Source: DATBLE01 sp038248655
GTDB taxonomy: Bacteria; Actinomycetota; Thermoleophilia; Gaiellales; Gaiellaceae
DNA: 14,570 nt
Reading direction: 5' to 3'
Assembly (NCBI GenBank): GCA_038248655.1
Contig: JBBRXG010000078.1
Coordinates: forward strand, 1 to 14,570
This document shows, one piece after another, positions 7,801 to 12,807 of the stretch. The notes beneath the pieces were generated by a model that was given only the letters and a program-made list of their open reading frames with translations, was not told where the DNA came from and did no database searches. A program made the translations under genes and the position numbers. Position 1 is the first letter of the stretch; each line of letters starts with the position of its first letter.

Positions 7801-8394
7801 CACTCCCTCCGAGTCGTAGACCTCGCGTCCGATCTGCTCTTCCTCGACGAGCTCTCCGATCTGCACCATGCCGTCGGGGGTGGAGATCAACGCGTCGTAC
7901 TTCTGGCACGCGCTGCACTGCGGCTTCTCCTCGAAGCCGACGTTGAACCAGACCGGGGAGTTGAAGGAGGCGTACTGGTTGACGAGGATCGCCTTCAGCT
8001 CGGCCTCGAAGGAGTCCGCCTCCTCGTCGGTCGCGAAGTAGCCCCCGACCCGGCCCCAGCCGCCGATCGTGTCGACGATCCGACCGATCATCTGCTTCAC
8101 GCTCGACTCGCGCTGGGACGAGCCGAGCCGGCCGCGGAAGTACTTCTGGGCGACGATGTTGGTCGCGGTCTGCGACCAGAACTTGGGGAACTCGACCGAC
8201 TTCTGGTCGAAGACGGCCGTGTCCTTGCCCGGGATGAAGGCATCGCGGAGCTCCCACTCCACCTCGTCGAACGCGTCGCGGCCCGGGATCGTGAAGAAGC
8301 GCTCGACCCCGACGCCGGCGCCGGCGTCGACGACGGTGTTGACCACCTCGTCGACGGAGTCTGTGGTCAGTGCGGATGCCTTCGTGGACGCCAT
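1867..8394 (-). CDS. nrdJ: Adenosylcobalamin-dependent (class II) ribonucleotide reductase, interrupted by three inteins
   Basis: The 2175-aa precursor contains a 916-aa reductase in four extein blocks: mature residues 1-162, 163-555, 556-665 and 666-916. Class II enzymes reduce ribonucleotides to deoxyribonucleotides with a cobalamin-generated thiyl radical and need no oxygen. Diagnostic NrdJ stretches are SFNSPVWFNVGF, GGSGAGVNLS, SGGKTRRAAKMV, NPCSEYMHLDDSACNLAS, the phosphate-binding loop APTG/TISF, and GAISK/TVNLPE. By homology to class I numbering, Cys163 (SAC-FIL) and Cys380 form the redox pair and Cys369 (NPC) carries the radical. The C-terminal region has a TSCPD-type domain and ends in a cysteine cluster (Cys890/893, 903/906, 909, 915), likely a zinc ribbon plus the mobile re-reducing cysteines. 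I chose the ATG at 8394 because GGGAGG lies just upstream; the frame stays open to 8472. No ATP-cone is evident. The surface-protein gene 100 bp upstream could be co-transcribed. Reading through all three inteins is uninterrupted, so protein splicing is required for function. Confidence 0.96.
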   Translation of the reverse strand: MASTKASALTTDSVDEVVNTVVDAGAGVGVERFFTIPGRDAFDEVEWELRDAFIPGKDTAVFDQKSVEFPKFWSQTATNIVAQKYFRGRLGSSQRESSVKQMIGRIVDTIGGWGRVGGYFATDEEADSFEAELKAILVNQYASFNSPVWFNVGFEEKPQCSACQKYDALISTPDGMVQIGELVEEEQIGREVYDSEGVTRIVAVKRNGRKPVYRVTLRNGQWVEATPDHVVKAVGERRTSPAWLRVDELVPGMRMHVHPHRAKVVDRVLVGVGAESSLEDEPDVLEDEPDVDAVAVAEAALAGWLQADGFVGQYEHGTNTSLTVEFKVADEDERAWVLDNLDRVLPDAHRHESDVRSADGSISCRRIRLYGEVLREFVERWDLLARGRKIRVPSRLWTATHDEIAAYLRSIFQADGYVTVRRDAGNESGRVAFAVIGEQWTEDVQLLLNVLGIYSRRLRKTERREDRHDLWEVQISIGSERARFAELVGFVSSAKQDRLLESLSLRGLKRCPDLREEEIVSIDFAGVHEVYDIQTESGEYLTNNVAVHNCFILSVDDSMESILDWIRREGIIFRGGSGAGVNLSDLRSSKEQLSKGGYASGPVSFMRGADASAGTIKSGGKTRRAAKMVVLDVDHPDVEEFIWCKAKEEEKARVLEQAGYDMSLDSPDWASIQYQNANNSVRVTDAFMEAAEAGAEWNLTARTDGAVAETVDARHLLRQIAEAAWKCADPGVQYDTTINAWHTSPNTGRINASNPCSEYMHLDDSACNLASLNLMKFRREDGEFDVEAFQHAVDVVFLAQEIVVGYSSYPTPEIEANAKAYRELGLGYANLGALLMARGLPYDSDDGRAYAAAITALMTGRAYRKSAEIASRMGPHAGYQPNAAAMIGVIAKHRAAVGNIQHSDSVPSDLLGAARQAWDDALDLGEVHGFRNAQATVLAPTGCLVGDSLVSTSRGLVRLRTLGDPVGRRWQDLDVEVATDEGKRRATQFYVNGFEQVVSIETGRGYRIQGTPTHRIKVVDAEVGWVWKRFGEIGEGDRVPLMLNGLVGEPEPVELPPLGELHWNADFRTRVPETMTAELAELVGYFMGDGSLHAKGLRFCVADSDPDVVEHLCDAGAALFGLDASITAKRGYTEVAFNSVPLVQWWEACGFAKLPPSAEHSGKGWHSHIPDAVLYTNDREVYAAFVRGLFEADGATSNGYVSWTTVTESFSRDVQTLLLALGFVTTRKLDGAGSNWGMHDRFVLRLLNVAAAERYLEEIDFISTRKAASLWSGDHRQASRKDHIPVGRGLIDELAPENDPLRKTMLAALARRGEVSRRSAAELLERTTDPKLEHLLGFYYDTVATVETLDDQPTYDLSVPDNVTYVANGFISHNTISFMMDCDTTGVEPDFSLVKSKKLVGGGEITIVNKTVPMALDELGYAPREIEEIVAYIDERNSIVGAPYVKAEHYPVFDCAIGDRAIHYSGHVKMMGAVQPFISGAISKCVVGDTLVSTAEGLVRISSLHQGEDEDTFRELRLPVASLDGLRETDAFYYGGMRATIEVVLRSGHKIVGTPNHRVLVASPAGGLDWRRLDELEDGEHVAVQYGDDLWSSRPAALDDFAPPKLYGSQKRVTLPAEMSEDLAFFLGAYAAEGHTTRSNYTVRIANANEGVVARLVELGRTLFGIRARVARDAGKCPSVELSSKTLVCFLDYLGCGDRAATKRIPDAVLRSPRSMVLAFLEGLSLDSYLPASLPKWAICLASNRLLDDLQVVLTNLDIVHNRITKYSAEYDRSFDEVYASGRHAQRLAALLRFPEPHKAARAAELVEISLGGGTADIVPGIAGRDLYELIPPGRSGRAGKGTSRSKRFRHLVDPRSSEVSRSSLEQLATVPGVELPDWLETVLERNLHFSPVSAVSDGGEHQVYDVSVPGPHAFVGNGIVSHNTVNLPEQATADEVAQLIADAWRLGVKAIAIYRDNCKVAQPLSGKADGTLVPAIPPTPLTQRRRLPEDRTEVGRKFRVGDYEGYIHVGLYEDGTPGDIFVDIAKDGTTMAGLMNSLMIAVSMGLQYGVPPEVYVSKLSHMRFEPSGPTNDADIRAAKSIVDYIFRWFGKKFLTPDQQEEAGILSPEVKARLAERYAAGEAAPAMPVESPPPGQTALFNSWEDAVECAKCGGRMVRTGSCYTCRDCGTNTGCS
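2623..3942 (-). mobile_element. NrdJ intein 3 (440 aa), with a probably degenerate LAGLIDADG endonuclease domain
   Basis: It is inserted between GAISK and TVNLPE of the reductase. It begins CVVGDTLVST (block A), has block B with TPNH at residues 70-73, and ends VYDVSVPGPHAFVGNGIVSHN. Cys1, the block-B His, the terminal His-Asn and an extein Thr at +1 are all present, so it should splice by the standard class 1 route. The central region carries a first LAGLIDADG-like motif, FLGAYAAEG (142-150, acidic residue Glu149). The expected second motif reads FLEGLSLDSY (236-245), where the usual D-G at the end is replaced by S-Y. DNA cleavage may therefore be lost. Block A and the C-terminal splicing blocks closely resemble those of intein 2, suggesting a common ancestor. 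The insertion site is a conserved motif known to host inteins in reductases. Confidence 0.93.
4273..5568 (-). mobile_element. NrdJ intein 2 (432 aa), with LAGLIDADG homing endonuclease domain
   Basis: It is inserted inside the reductase phosphate-binding loop, between LAPTG and TISFMMDC. It begins CLVGDSLVST, has block B with TPTH at residues 69-72, and ends TYDLSVPDNVTYVANGFISHN, followed by the extein Thr. All residues needed for class 1 splicing are visible (Cys1, block-B His72, terminal His431-Asn432, Thr+1). Two full LAGLIDADG motifs are present, ELVGYFMGDG (139-148, Asp147) and FVRGLFEADG (243-252, Asp251), about 100 residues apart as in monomeric homing endonucleases. The endonuclease looks intact, so this intein may still be mobile. 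It resembles intein 3 in the splicing blocks. Confidence 0.95.
6067..6126 (-). other. A+T-rich synonymous-codon patch over the NrdJ radical-cysteine region
   Basis: The codons for SEYMHLDDSACNLASLNLMK use GAA, TAT, CAT, TTG, GAT, GAT, AGT, AAT, CTT, GCA, TCA, AAT and CTT, whereas the rest of the gene almost always uses G or C in the third position. Of the 50 bases at 6071-6120, 32 are A or T. The protein sequence is the expected one for NrdJ and the frame is unbroken, so the change is synonymous only. The patch lies in extein block 2, away from the three intein junctions. Its origin is unknown. Confidence 0.85.
6748..7908 (-). mobile_element. NrdJ intein 1 (387 aa), with LAGLIDADG homing endonuclease domain
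   Basis: It is inserted between PQCSA and CFILSVDD of the reductase, so the +1 extein residue is the redox-active cysteine itself. It begins CQKYDALIST, has block B with TPDH at residues 64-67, and ends VYDIQTESGEYLTNNVAVHN. Cys1, His67, His386-Asn387 and Cys+1 fit class 1 splicing. Two LAGLIDADG motifs are present: ALAGWLQADG (138-147, Asp146) and YLRSIFQADG (245-254, Asp253). The endonuclease appears intact. Its block A differs clearly from those of inteins 2 and 3, so it was probably acquired independently. A short acidic tandem duplication lies just before the first LAGLIDADG motif. Confidence 0.95.
7522..7563 (-). repeat. Perfect 21-bp tandem duplication inside intein 1
   Basis: Two identical 21-bp units (7522-7542 and 7543-7563) encode LEDEPDV twice at intein residues about 116-129, in the linker before the first LAGLIDADG motif. 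The duplication is in frame and the copies show no divergence, so it looks recent. Confidence 0.9.
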
Positions 8395-8398
8395 CGTT

Positions 8399-8404
8399 CC
8401 TCCC
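8399..8404 (-). promoter_or_regulatory. Ribosome binding site of nrdJ
   Basis: GGGAGG on the minus strand ends 4 nt before the ATG at 8394. It decides the nrdJ start over the GTG at 8472 that opens the longest frame. It is one of the few clear Shine-Dalgarno sequences in this window. Confidence 0.75.
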
Positions 8405-8494
8405 AAGGATAGCTGCGCTTGCCCGACCCCCCGAAGAGGGACCATGAGGGTAGAGCCCCCGCCGGACAACACGATTTGCAGGGGTTTTCCTGAC

Positions 8495-9175
8495 TTACGG
8501 TTGCTTGGGCGGTGGGCCGCCCGCCCGCTGCGGGATCGTCGACGCCGACGCGAGCTGAAGCCTGCGGGTTCGCATCCGGCGGGTCAGGAATCCGGCCGCG
8601 CCGGCCGCCATCAGGAGCAGCGCGACCGCGCCGAGCACGATCAGCGGAACCGGGACGGAGTCGGCCTTCGCCGGCTTCCCGGCGTTGAACACGTCCTGGA
8701 TCGGGCCGCCTGCGCTCTTGGCGCCGCCACTCGCCGCGCCGCCGGGGCCGCCGCCGCTACCACTGCCGCCGCTGCTACTGCCGCCGCCGCCCGTGCCGCT
8801 CGCCCCGCCGTGACCGCCCCCGCCTGGGCCGCCCCCGCCTGGGCCGCCCCCGCCTGGGCCGCCGCCGGTGGTCGTCGCGCCCCCGCCGCTTCCCTGCGTG
8901 ATCCGCTTCTGCAGCGCTTGCTTGATGTCGTCGCGCGCGCTCGAGTACGTCTCGACGTCGGTGGGAAGGTGCTCGAGGGCGTCGCGGTAGCAGTGGATCG
9001 GGTACGTGCCGTCGATCCGGCCGTCGTACCAGTCGTTGATCAGCGTCTTCCAGCAGGGCTGGGCCTTCGGCGCGGGTTTCTTCGCCCCGGCGGCCGTGGC
9101 CGTGGCGGCCAGCACCAGCACCGCGGAGGCGGCGAGCAGGAGCGCGAAGAGGATCTTCCTGGCGAGATGCGTCAC
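8495..9175 (-). CDS. Secreted or membrane-anchored glycine-rich surface protein of unknown function
   Basis: With the GTG at 9175 as start, this is a 226-aa protein. It has a signal peptide at residues about 1-31 (THLARK, then a long Ala/Leu core ending ATATAAG), a short globular region at 40-92, a Gly/Ser-rich linker at about 96-158, a C-terminal membrane helix at about 175-197 (VPLIVLGAVALLLMAAGAAGF), and a basic tail (RRMRTRR) expected in the cytoplasm. The globular part contains PCWKTLINDWYDG and YPIHCYRDALEHLP, with two cysteines (41 and 62) that could form a disulfide outside the cell. It ends in a helix rich in charged residues (SARDDIKQALQKRI). I recognise this pattern only as a conserved actinobacterial hypothetical; no enzyme motif is visible. 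Another GTG at 9235 would add 20 residues before the signal peptide and is less likely. It lies 100 bp upstream of nrdJ on the same strand, with no clear terminator between. Confidence 0.8.
   Translation of the reverse strand: MTHLARKILFALLLAASAVLVLAATATAAGAKKPAPKAQPCWKTLINDWYDGRIDGTYPIHCYRDALEHLPTDVETYSSARDDIKQALQKRITQGSGGGATTTGGGPGGGGPGGGGPGGGGHGGASGTGGGGSSSGGSGSGGGPGGAASGGAKSAGGPIQDVFNAGKPAKADSVPVPLIVLGAVALLLMAAGAAGFLTRRMRTRRLQLASASTIPQRAGGPPPKQP
8815..8859 (-). repeat. Three perfect 15-bp tandem repeats coding the Gly-Pro linker
   Basis: The unit CGCCCCCGCCTGGGC occurs three times without mismatch (8815-8829, 8830-8844, 8845-8859) and encodes GGGGP-type pentapeptides in the linker of the surface protein. 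The unit length is a multiple of three, so changes in copy number would keep the frame and vary the linker length. Confidence 0.9.
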
Positions 9176-9346
9176 GAGAGTCGGGGTACCGCACCCGGCA
9201 AGGAGCCGGTGTACTGCGGTTCGTGTTCGCTGCACTCTACGTAATGCCCCCCGGAGACGACGACTCGAACAAGTCTTTGCGTTGCGGATGAGCGCTCGAT
9301 GAGCCGCACGTAAAGGGTATGTAAGAGACCGGTCGGAGAGAGACCC

Positions 9347-9357
9347 TGTGCTAGCGT
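9347..9357 (+). promoter_or_regulatory. Candidate extended -10 element of the O-antigen-ligase-like gene
   Basis: TGTGCTAGCGT lies so that transcription would begin about 3 nt before the ATG at 9367, giving a leaderless or near-leaderless mRNA. No Shine-Dalgarno lies close to that ATG, and the only purine-rich run is about 26 nt away. No good -35 is seen at 17 nt. The whole 9176-9366 spacer separates two divergent genes and holds no other feature I can support beyond a 5-bp hairpin at 9195-9209. Confidence 0.35.
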
Positions 9358-9366
9358 CGAGCCGCG

Positions 9367-11271
9367 ATGCAGGCCGCCAAGCTCGCCGGGCCGGCGACCC
9401 TCTCCGCCTCCGGCGCGCTGCTCTTCGCGGCCCTCTTCCTCGGCGGCGGCGTCTCCGACGGGCGCCTCTTCTGGATCGGCGCCTTCGCGGTGATCGCGGT
9501 CGCCGCGGCGACCGCGGCCGGGCCCCTGCCCGTGCCCCGTCGGGCCGGTGCGGCCGCGCTCGTCCTGCTCGGCGCGCTCACCGCCTGGGTCGGGCTGACC
9601 ATGTTGTGGTCGATCGCGCCCGACCGCTCGTGGGCAGCGTTCGATCGCCTTCTCGTCTACGGCGCGCTCGCGGTCCTCGGGATCCTCGCCGCCCAGGTGC
9701 AGCGGCCGGCGCGGACGATCGCGGCCGGGCTCGCCGTGCTGCTCGGGCTGGTGCTGTGCTGGGCCCTGCTCGGCAAGGTGATCCCGTCGCTCTTCCCCGA
9801 CGGCGCGCGAGTCGCACGGCTTCGCAACCCGGTCGGCTACTGGAACTCGCTCGCGGTCGTCGCCGCGGCCGCCACTCCGCTCGGCCTCTGGCTCGTCGCC
9901 GCCCGGACGCACCGGCGCTCGGTCCGGGCGGCCGGAGCGCTGCTCGTCTACCTGGCGGAGCTCGTCGTCGTCCTCACGTACTCGCGCGGGGGGATCGCGG
10001 TCGTCGTCCTCGCCGCGGCGGGCTGGCTCGCGCTCTCCCGCGAGCGGCTCGAGAGCCTGGCGGCGCTCGTCCTCGTCACCCCGGTCGCGGCACTCGTCTT
10101 GCTGTGGGCGTTCTCCCGGCCCGCGCTCACCGACGACCTGCAACCGTACGCCGCTCGAGTCGCCGACGGGGCCTGGTTCGGCGTCATCGCCTGCGCCGGC
10201 GCCGCGGTCGTCGTCTCCGGCGCGTGGGCGATCGCCGGCCTCACGATCGCCGGGGAGCGGCGGCACGCCTACGCCGTTCGCCTGGGGGCCGGGGTCGCGG
10301 TCGTCGCGCTGGCGGCGGTGGCGGTCGTGTTCGCGGAGAGCGGCGGCAAGATCCTGGACGAGTTCCGGGGCGCCCCGGGGAAAGAGGTCGCCCAGGATCC
10401 GACCCGCTTCGGCGAGCTCAGCTCGAGCAACCGGTGGACGTGGTGGCAGGAGGCCTGGTCGCTGTTCGAGGACGCACCCGCCGGCGGGAAGGGCGCGGCG
10501 ACGTTCGAGATCGCCAGGCGCGACGTCCGCAAAGGGTCGATCGTCACCACCGAGCCGCACAACCTGCCGCTCCAGTTCCTCGCAGAGACGGGGATCGTCG
10601 GCTTCTTGCTCCTGCTCGGGCTCGGGGCGGCCGGCGTCGCCGCAGCGGTGTCCGCGGTGCGGCGGGCCGGGAGTGCGGAACGCGGAGCCGCCGCCGCGCT
10701 CGCCGTCGGAGTCGGCGCCTTCGCGCTCCACACGCTGGTCGACATCGACTGGGAGTTCGTCGCCGTCGGCGCGCCCGCGTTCTTCGCGCTCGGGGCGCTG
10801 GTCGGGCTGGGAGCCGAGCGAGGAGCACGCCGCCCGGCGTTGGCCGTGGTCGCCGTTGCCGTTGCAGCGATCGGCGCGCTCTACTCGTTGACCGCGCCGT
10901 ACGCCTCCGGCCGGCTCGTCGACTCGGCGTACGACGCGCTCGCCGACGGCATGTCCGGCCAGGCGCTCTCCGACGGGCGTGCGGCCAGGTGGCTGAACCC
11001 GCTCTCGATCGATCCCCTGCTCGCGCTCGGCGACGCGCAGGCGGGACGGCCGGACGAGGAGGCTGCGCTCCGCCGCTACCGGCAGGCGGTCGCCTTGCAG
11101 CCGGAGAACTCGAGCACCTGGTACGCGGTCGGCTCATACGAGTCCTTCACCGGACGCTACCGGGCCGCCCTCCACGATCTCGACCGCGCCTACGGACTCG
11201 ACCCGTATGGCCCCGCGGGGCGCCCGGGCGGCTACCTCGACCAGGCGCGGGCAAAGGTCGAGGGGCGCTAG
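9367..11271 (+). CDS. O-antigen ligase/polymerase-family membrane protein with TPR-like C-terminal tail
   Basis: This 634-aa protein has about ten or more hydrophobic helices between residues about 10 and 520. Two features fit the Wzy_C/WaaL superfamily: TYSRGG (Arg207) after a long helix, and the large extracytoplasmic loop ending in EPHNLPLQFLAETGIVGF (His398) directly before the next helix. In that family such loops carry the residues that join or polymerise lipid-linked glycans on the outer face of the membrane. After the last helices, residues about 540-634 form a soluble tail with TPR-like helices (EEAALRRYRQAVALQPENSSTWYAVGSY, then YRAALHDLDRAYGLDPYG). That combination is common in actinobacterial members. 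The neighbouring sugar epimerase and LytR_C gene fit envelope or capsule polysaccharide assembly. The start is an ATG without a Shine-Dalgarno. The polymer made is unknown, and ligase and polymerase roles cannot be told apart by sequence. Confidence 0.85.
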   Translation: MQAAKLAGPATLSASGALLFAALFLGGGVSDGRLFWIGAFAVIAVAAATAAGPLPVPRRAGAAALVLLGALTAWVGLTMLWSIAPDRSWAAFDRLLVYGALAVLGILAAQVQRPARTIAAGLAVLLGLVLCWALLGKVIPSLFPDGARVARLRNPVGYWNSLAVVAAAATPLGLWLVAARTHRRSVRAAGALLVYLAELVVVLTYSRGGIAVVVLAAAGWLALSRERLESLAALVLVTPVAALVLLWAFSRPALTDDLQPYAARVADGAWFGVIACAGAAVVVSGAWAIAGLTIAGERRHAYAVRLGAGVAVVALAAVAVVFAESGGKILDEFRGAPGKEVAQDPTRFGELSSSNRWTWWQEAWSLFEDAPAGGKGAATFEIARRDVRKGSIVTTEPHNLPLQFLAETGIVGFLLLLGLGAAGVAAAVSAVRRAGSAERGAAAALAVGVGAFALHTLVDIDWEFVAVGAPAFFALGALVGLGAERGARRPALAVVAVAVAAIGALYSLTAPYASGRLVDSAYDALADGMSGQALSDGRAARWLNPLSIDPLLALGDAQAGRPDEEAALRRYRQAVALQPENSSTWYAVGSYESFTGRYRAALHDLDRAYGLDPYGPAGRPGGYLDQARAKVEGR

Positions 11272-11810
11272 TGAGAAGCGCCGAGGATCTCGACCAGCTG
11301 CGCGCCGTGGAGCTGGGCGGGCTTCATCCCGTCGAGCGGCGTGACGACCGCGATCCCGAGATCGTGCGCGAACCGAACCGCCTCGCGGTGCCGTCCCGGC
11401 CGGTACATGACCATCGTGCGCGCGTAGCCCGTCCGCGGCGCGTTGCCGACCGTCTCGATCGCGTAGCCGCGCGCCTTCGCGAGAGCCGATGCCTCGGCGG
11501 CGGCGCCGGAGAGCCCGTTGCCGTTCAGGACGACGATCCGAGTCCTGCCACGGGGGAGGATTCGCGTGACCTTGGCCGGGTGGGCGGCCTGCTTGCCGGC
11601 GGATGCAGTCGCAGCAGGGGATCGGGCCGCGGCCGGCGTCAGCGCCTCGCGCTTCGCGGCGGCGCGTACGTGCGGGGCGATCGATCTGCCCAGGAGGCCG
11701 ATCCCGAACACGATCAGCAGGACGAGCTCGAGCACGGCGACCGCGGTCGCGACCATGGTCGCGGTCCGCCAGGGGCGCGTGAGCTGGGCGGTGGAGACCG
11801 AATGATCCAT
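11268..11810 (-). CDS. LytR_C-domain membrane protein
   Basis: This 180-aa protein has a short cytoplasmic N-terminus, one membrane helix at about 18-40 (MVATAVAVLELVLLIVFGIG), an Ala/Pro-rich linker at about 50-82, and a C-terminal LytR_C domain at about 88-177. The domain shows TRIVVLNGNGLSGAAAEASALAKARGY, then VGNAPRTGYARTMVMY, then GRHREAVRFAHDLGIAVVTPL. LytR_C is the accessory domain found after LytR-CpsA-Psr catalytic domains, which attach polymers to peptidoglycan; the catalytic LCP domain is absent here. A role in cell-wall glycopolymer attachment is inferred from that link and from the neighbours. The gene lies 73 bp downstream of the epimerase on the same strand, probably in one transcript. 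Its ATG lacks a close Shine-Dalgarno, and an AGGAGG 34 nt upstream fits a different frame better. Its stop overlaps that of the convergent polymerase gene. Confidence 0.85.
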   Translation of the reverse strand: MDHSVSTAQLTRPWRTATMVATAVAVLELVLLIVFGIGLLGRSIAPHVRAAAKREALTPAAARSPAATASAGKQAAHPAKVTRILPRGRTRIVVLNGNGLSGAAAEASALAKARGYAIETVGNAPRTGYARTMVMYRPGRHREAVRFAHDLGIAVVTPLDGMKPAQLHGAQLVEILGASH

Positions 11811-11883
11811 GCGGGCGTCTGGATTCGCTCCGGCATCGCCGGCTCCTCCTACCGGTCGACGATTCCGGCCTCGTCGTCGAGCG

Positions 11884-12786
11884 TCAGCGGGAGCGGATCC
11901 AGTCCCAGGTGCGCGCGAGGCCCTCGTCGAGCGAGATCTCGGGGCGCCAGCCGAGCTCGCGCTCGGCCAGCGAGACGTCGAGGACGTTTCGCCGCAGATC
12001 GCCGTGCCGCGCCGGCGCCTGCCGCGGCGGCCGCTCGTCGCCGGTGACCGCGCGGCAACGCTCGTGCAGCTCGAGGACGGTGGTCTCGACGCCGCTGCCG
12101 ATGTTCGCCACGCCCGGCTGTCCCGGCGCCCGGAGCAGCCCGCCGACGACGTCGTCGACATGGACGAAGTCACGGCTCTGGCCGCCGTCGCCGTAGATCG
12201 TCGTCTCCTCGCCCGCCGCCATCGCGTTCAGGAAGATCGCGACGACTCCGCCCTCGAGACCGGCCTCCTGGCGCGGGCCGTAGACGTTCCCGAAGCGGAG
12301 CGTCCCGTGGCTCGTGCCGTGCAGCCTGTTCCAGGTCGCGAGGTACTCCTCGGCCGCGAGCTTCGCCACACCGTAGGGCGAGAGCGGTCTCCGCGGGTCG
12401 TCCTCGCGCGCCGGCCGGTCGAGCTCGCCGTAGATCGCGCCGCCGGTGGAGCTGAAGACGACGCTCGTCCCGGTTCCGGCCGCTTCGAGGACGCGGATCG
12501 TCCCGAGGACGTTGACCTCGGCGTCGAAGTCGGGGCGGCGTACCGAGGTGGGGACGTCAGCCTGGGCGGCGAGGTGGAAGCAGACCTCCGGCTTCGCCGC
12601 CGCGAAGATGCCGGCCAGCCCGGGGGCGCGGATGTCGTGCTCGACCAGGGTTGCGGCCTCGGCGACATTCTCGCGCCTTCCGGAGCTCAGGTCGTCGACG
12701 ACGACCACCTCGTCGCCCTGCGCAAGCAGCGCGTCGACGAGGTTCGAGCCGATGAAACCGGCGCCGCCGGTGACAACTGCACGCAC
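11884..12786 (-). CDS. NAD-dependent nucleotide-sugar epimerase/dehydratase (UDP-glucose 4-epimerase-like extended SDR)
   Basis: This 300-aa protein, near the usual length for the family, starts with GTG. The Rossmann motif GGAGFIG is at residues 7-13, with acidic Asp31-Asp32 after beta-2 to hold NAD ribose. The catalytic set is present: Ser112/Ser113/Thr114 (FSSTGGAIYG) and Tyr138-x3-Lys142 (YGVAK). RFGNVYGPRQ at 164-173 and SRDFVHVDDV at 204-213 are typical substrate-side motifs of GalE-like enzymes. It probably interconverts a UDP-sugar for surface polysaccharide synthesis; the sugar cannot be read from sequence. It diverges from tmk across 21 bp and is followed by the LytR_C gene. With no leader room and no Shine-Dalgarno, the GTG is probably read from a leaderless mRNA. 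Confidence 0.93.
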   Translation of the reverse strand: MRAVVTGGAGFIGSNLVDALLAQGDEVVVVDDLSSGRRENVAEAATLVEHDIRAPGLAGIFAAAKPEVCFHLAAQADVPTSVRRPDFDAEVNVLGTIRVLEAAGTGTSVVFSSTGGAIYGELDRPAREDDPRRPLSPYGVAKLAAEEYLATWNRLHGTSHGTLRFGNVYGPRQEAGLEGGVVAIFLNAMAAGEETTIYGDGGQSRDFVHVDDVVGGLLRAPGQPGVANIGSGVETTVLELHERCRAVTGDERPPRQAPARHGDLRRNVLDVSLAERELGWRPEISLDEGLARTWDWIRSR

Positions 12787-12794
12787 GGGGCTCG

Positions 12795-12801
12795 TATCCT
12801 A
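12795..12801. promoter_or_regulatory. Shared, near-symmetric -10 element between the epimerase and tmk
   Basis: The 7 bp TATCCTA reads as TATCCT on the plus strand (12795-12800) and TAGGAT on the minus strand (12801-12796). It lies 7 nt before the tmk GTG and 9 nt before the epimerase GTG, so both mRNAs would be leaderless or nearly so. A possible -35 for tmk is GTGACA at 12770-12775, with a long 19-nt spacer. No convincing -35 is seen for the epimerase. Confidence 0.55.
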
Positions 12802-12807
12802 GACGCG

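Noticed and set aside
4570..8412. Long plus-strand open frames (4570-6084 and 6112-8412) antisense to nrdJ
   Set aside because: Their compositions are Arg/Asp/Val/Leu-rich, as expected from the complement of GC-rich coding sequence, and no family is recognisable. The break between them coincides with the A+T-rich patch, where stop codons become likely. nrdJ on the other strand explains the region fully.
8395..8472. Longer NrdJ start at 8472
   Set aside because: The extra 26 residues are glycine-rich and unlike NrdJ N-termini, and the ATG at 8394 has a GGGAGG site immediately upstream.
8395..8494. Cobalamin riboswitch or NrdR boxes upstream of nrdJ
   Set aside because: The 100-bp spacer is too short for a full B12 riboswitch and no B12 box is seen. 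One sequence at 8469-8484 resembles an NrdR box imperfectly, but no second box lies at the usual spacing.
9255..9280. tRNA T-arm-like TTCGAGTC on the minus strand
   Set aside because: The flanking bases do not form a T-stem, and no acceptor or anticodon arm can be drawn around it.
9172..10731. Minus-strand 519-codon frame opposite the polymerase gene
   Set aside because: Low-complexity Arg/Glu/Gly/Asp composition, no domains; it mirrors the GC-rich membrane protein gene.
11809..12807. Upstream extension of the tmk frame
   Set aside because: It lies opposite the epimerase and has no homology; the thymidylate kinase fold begins at the GTG at 12808.
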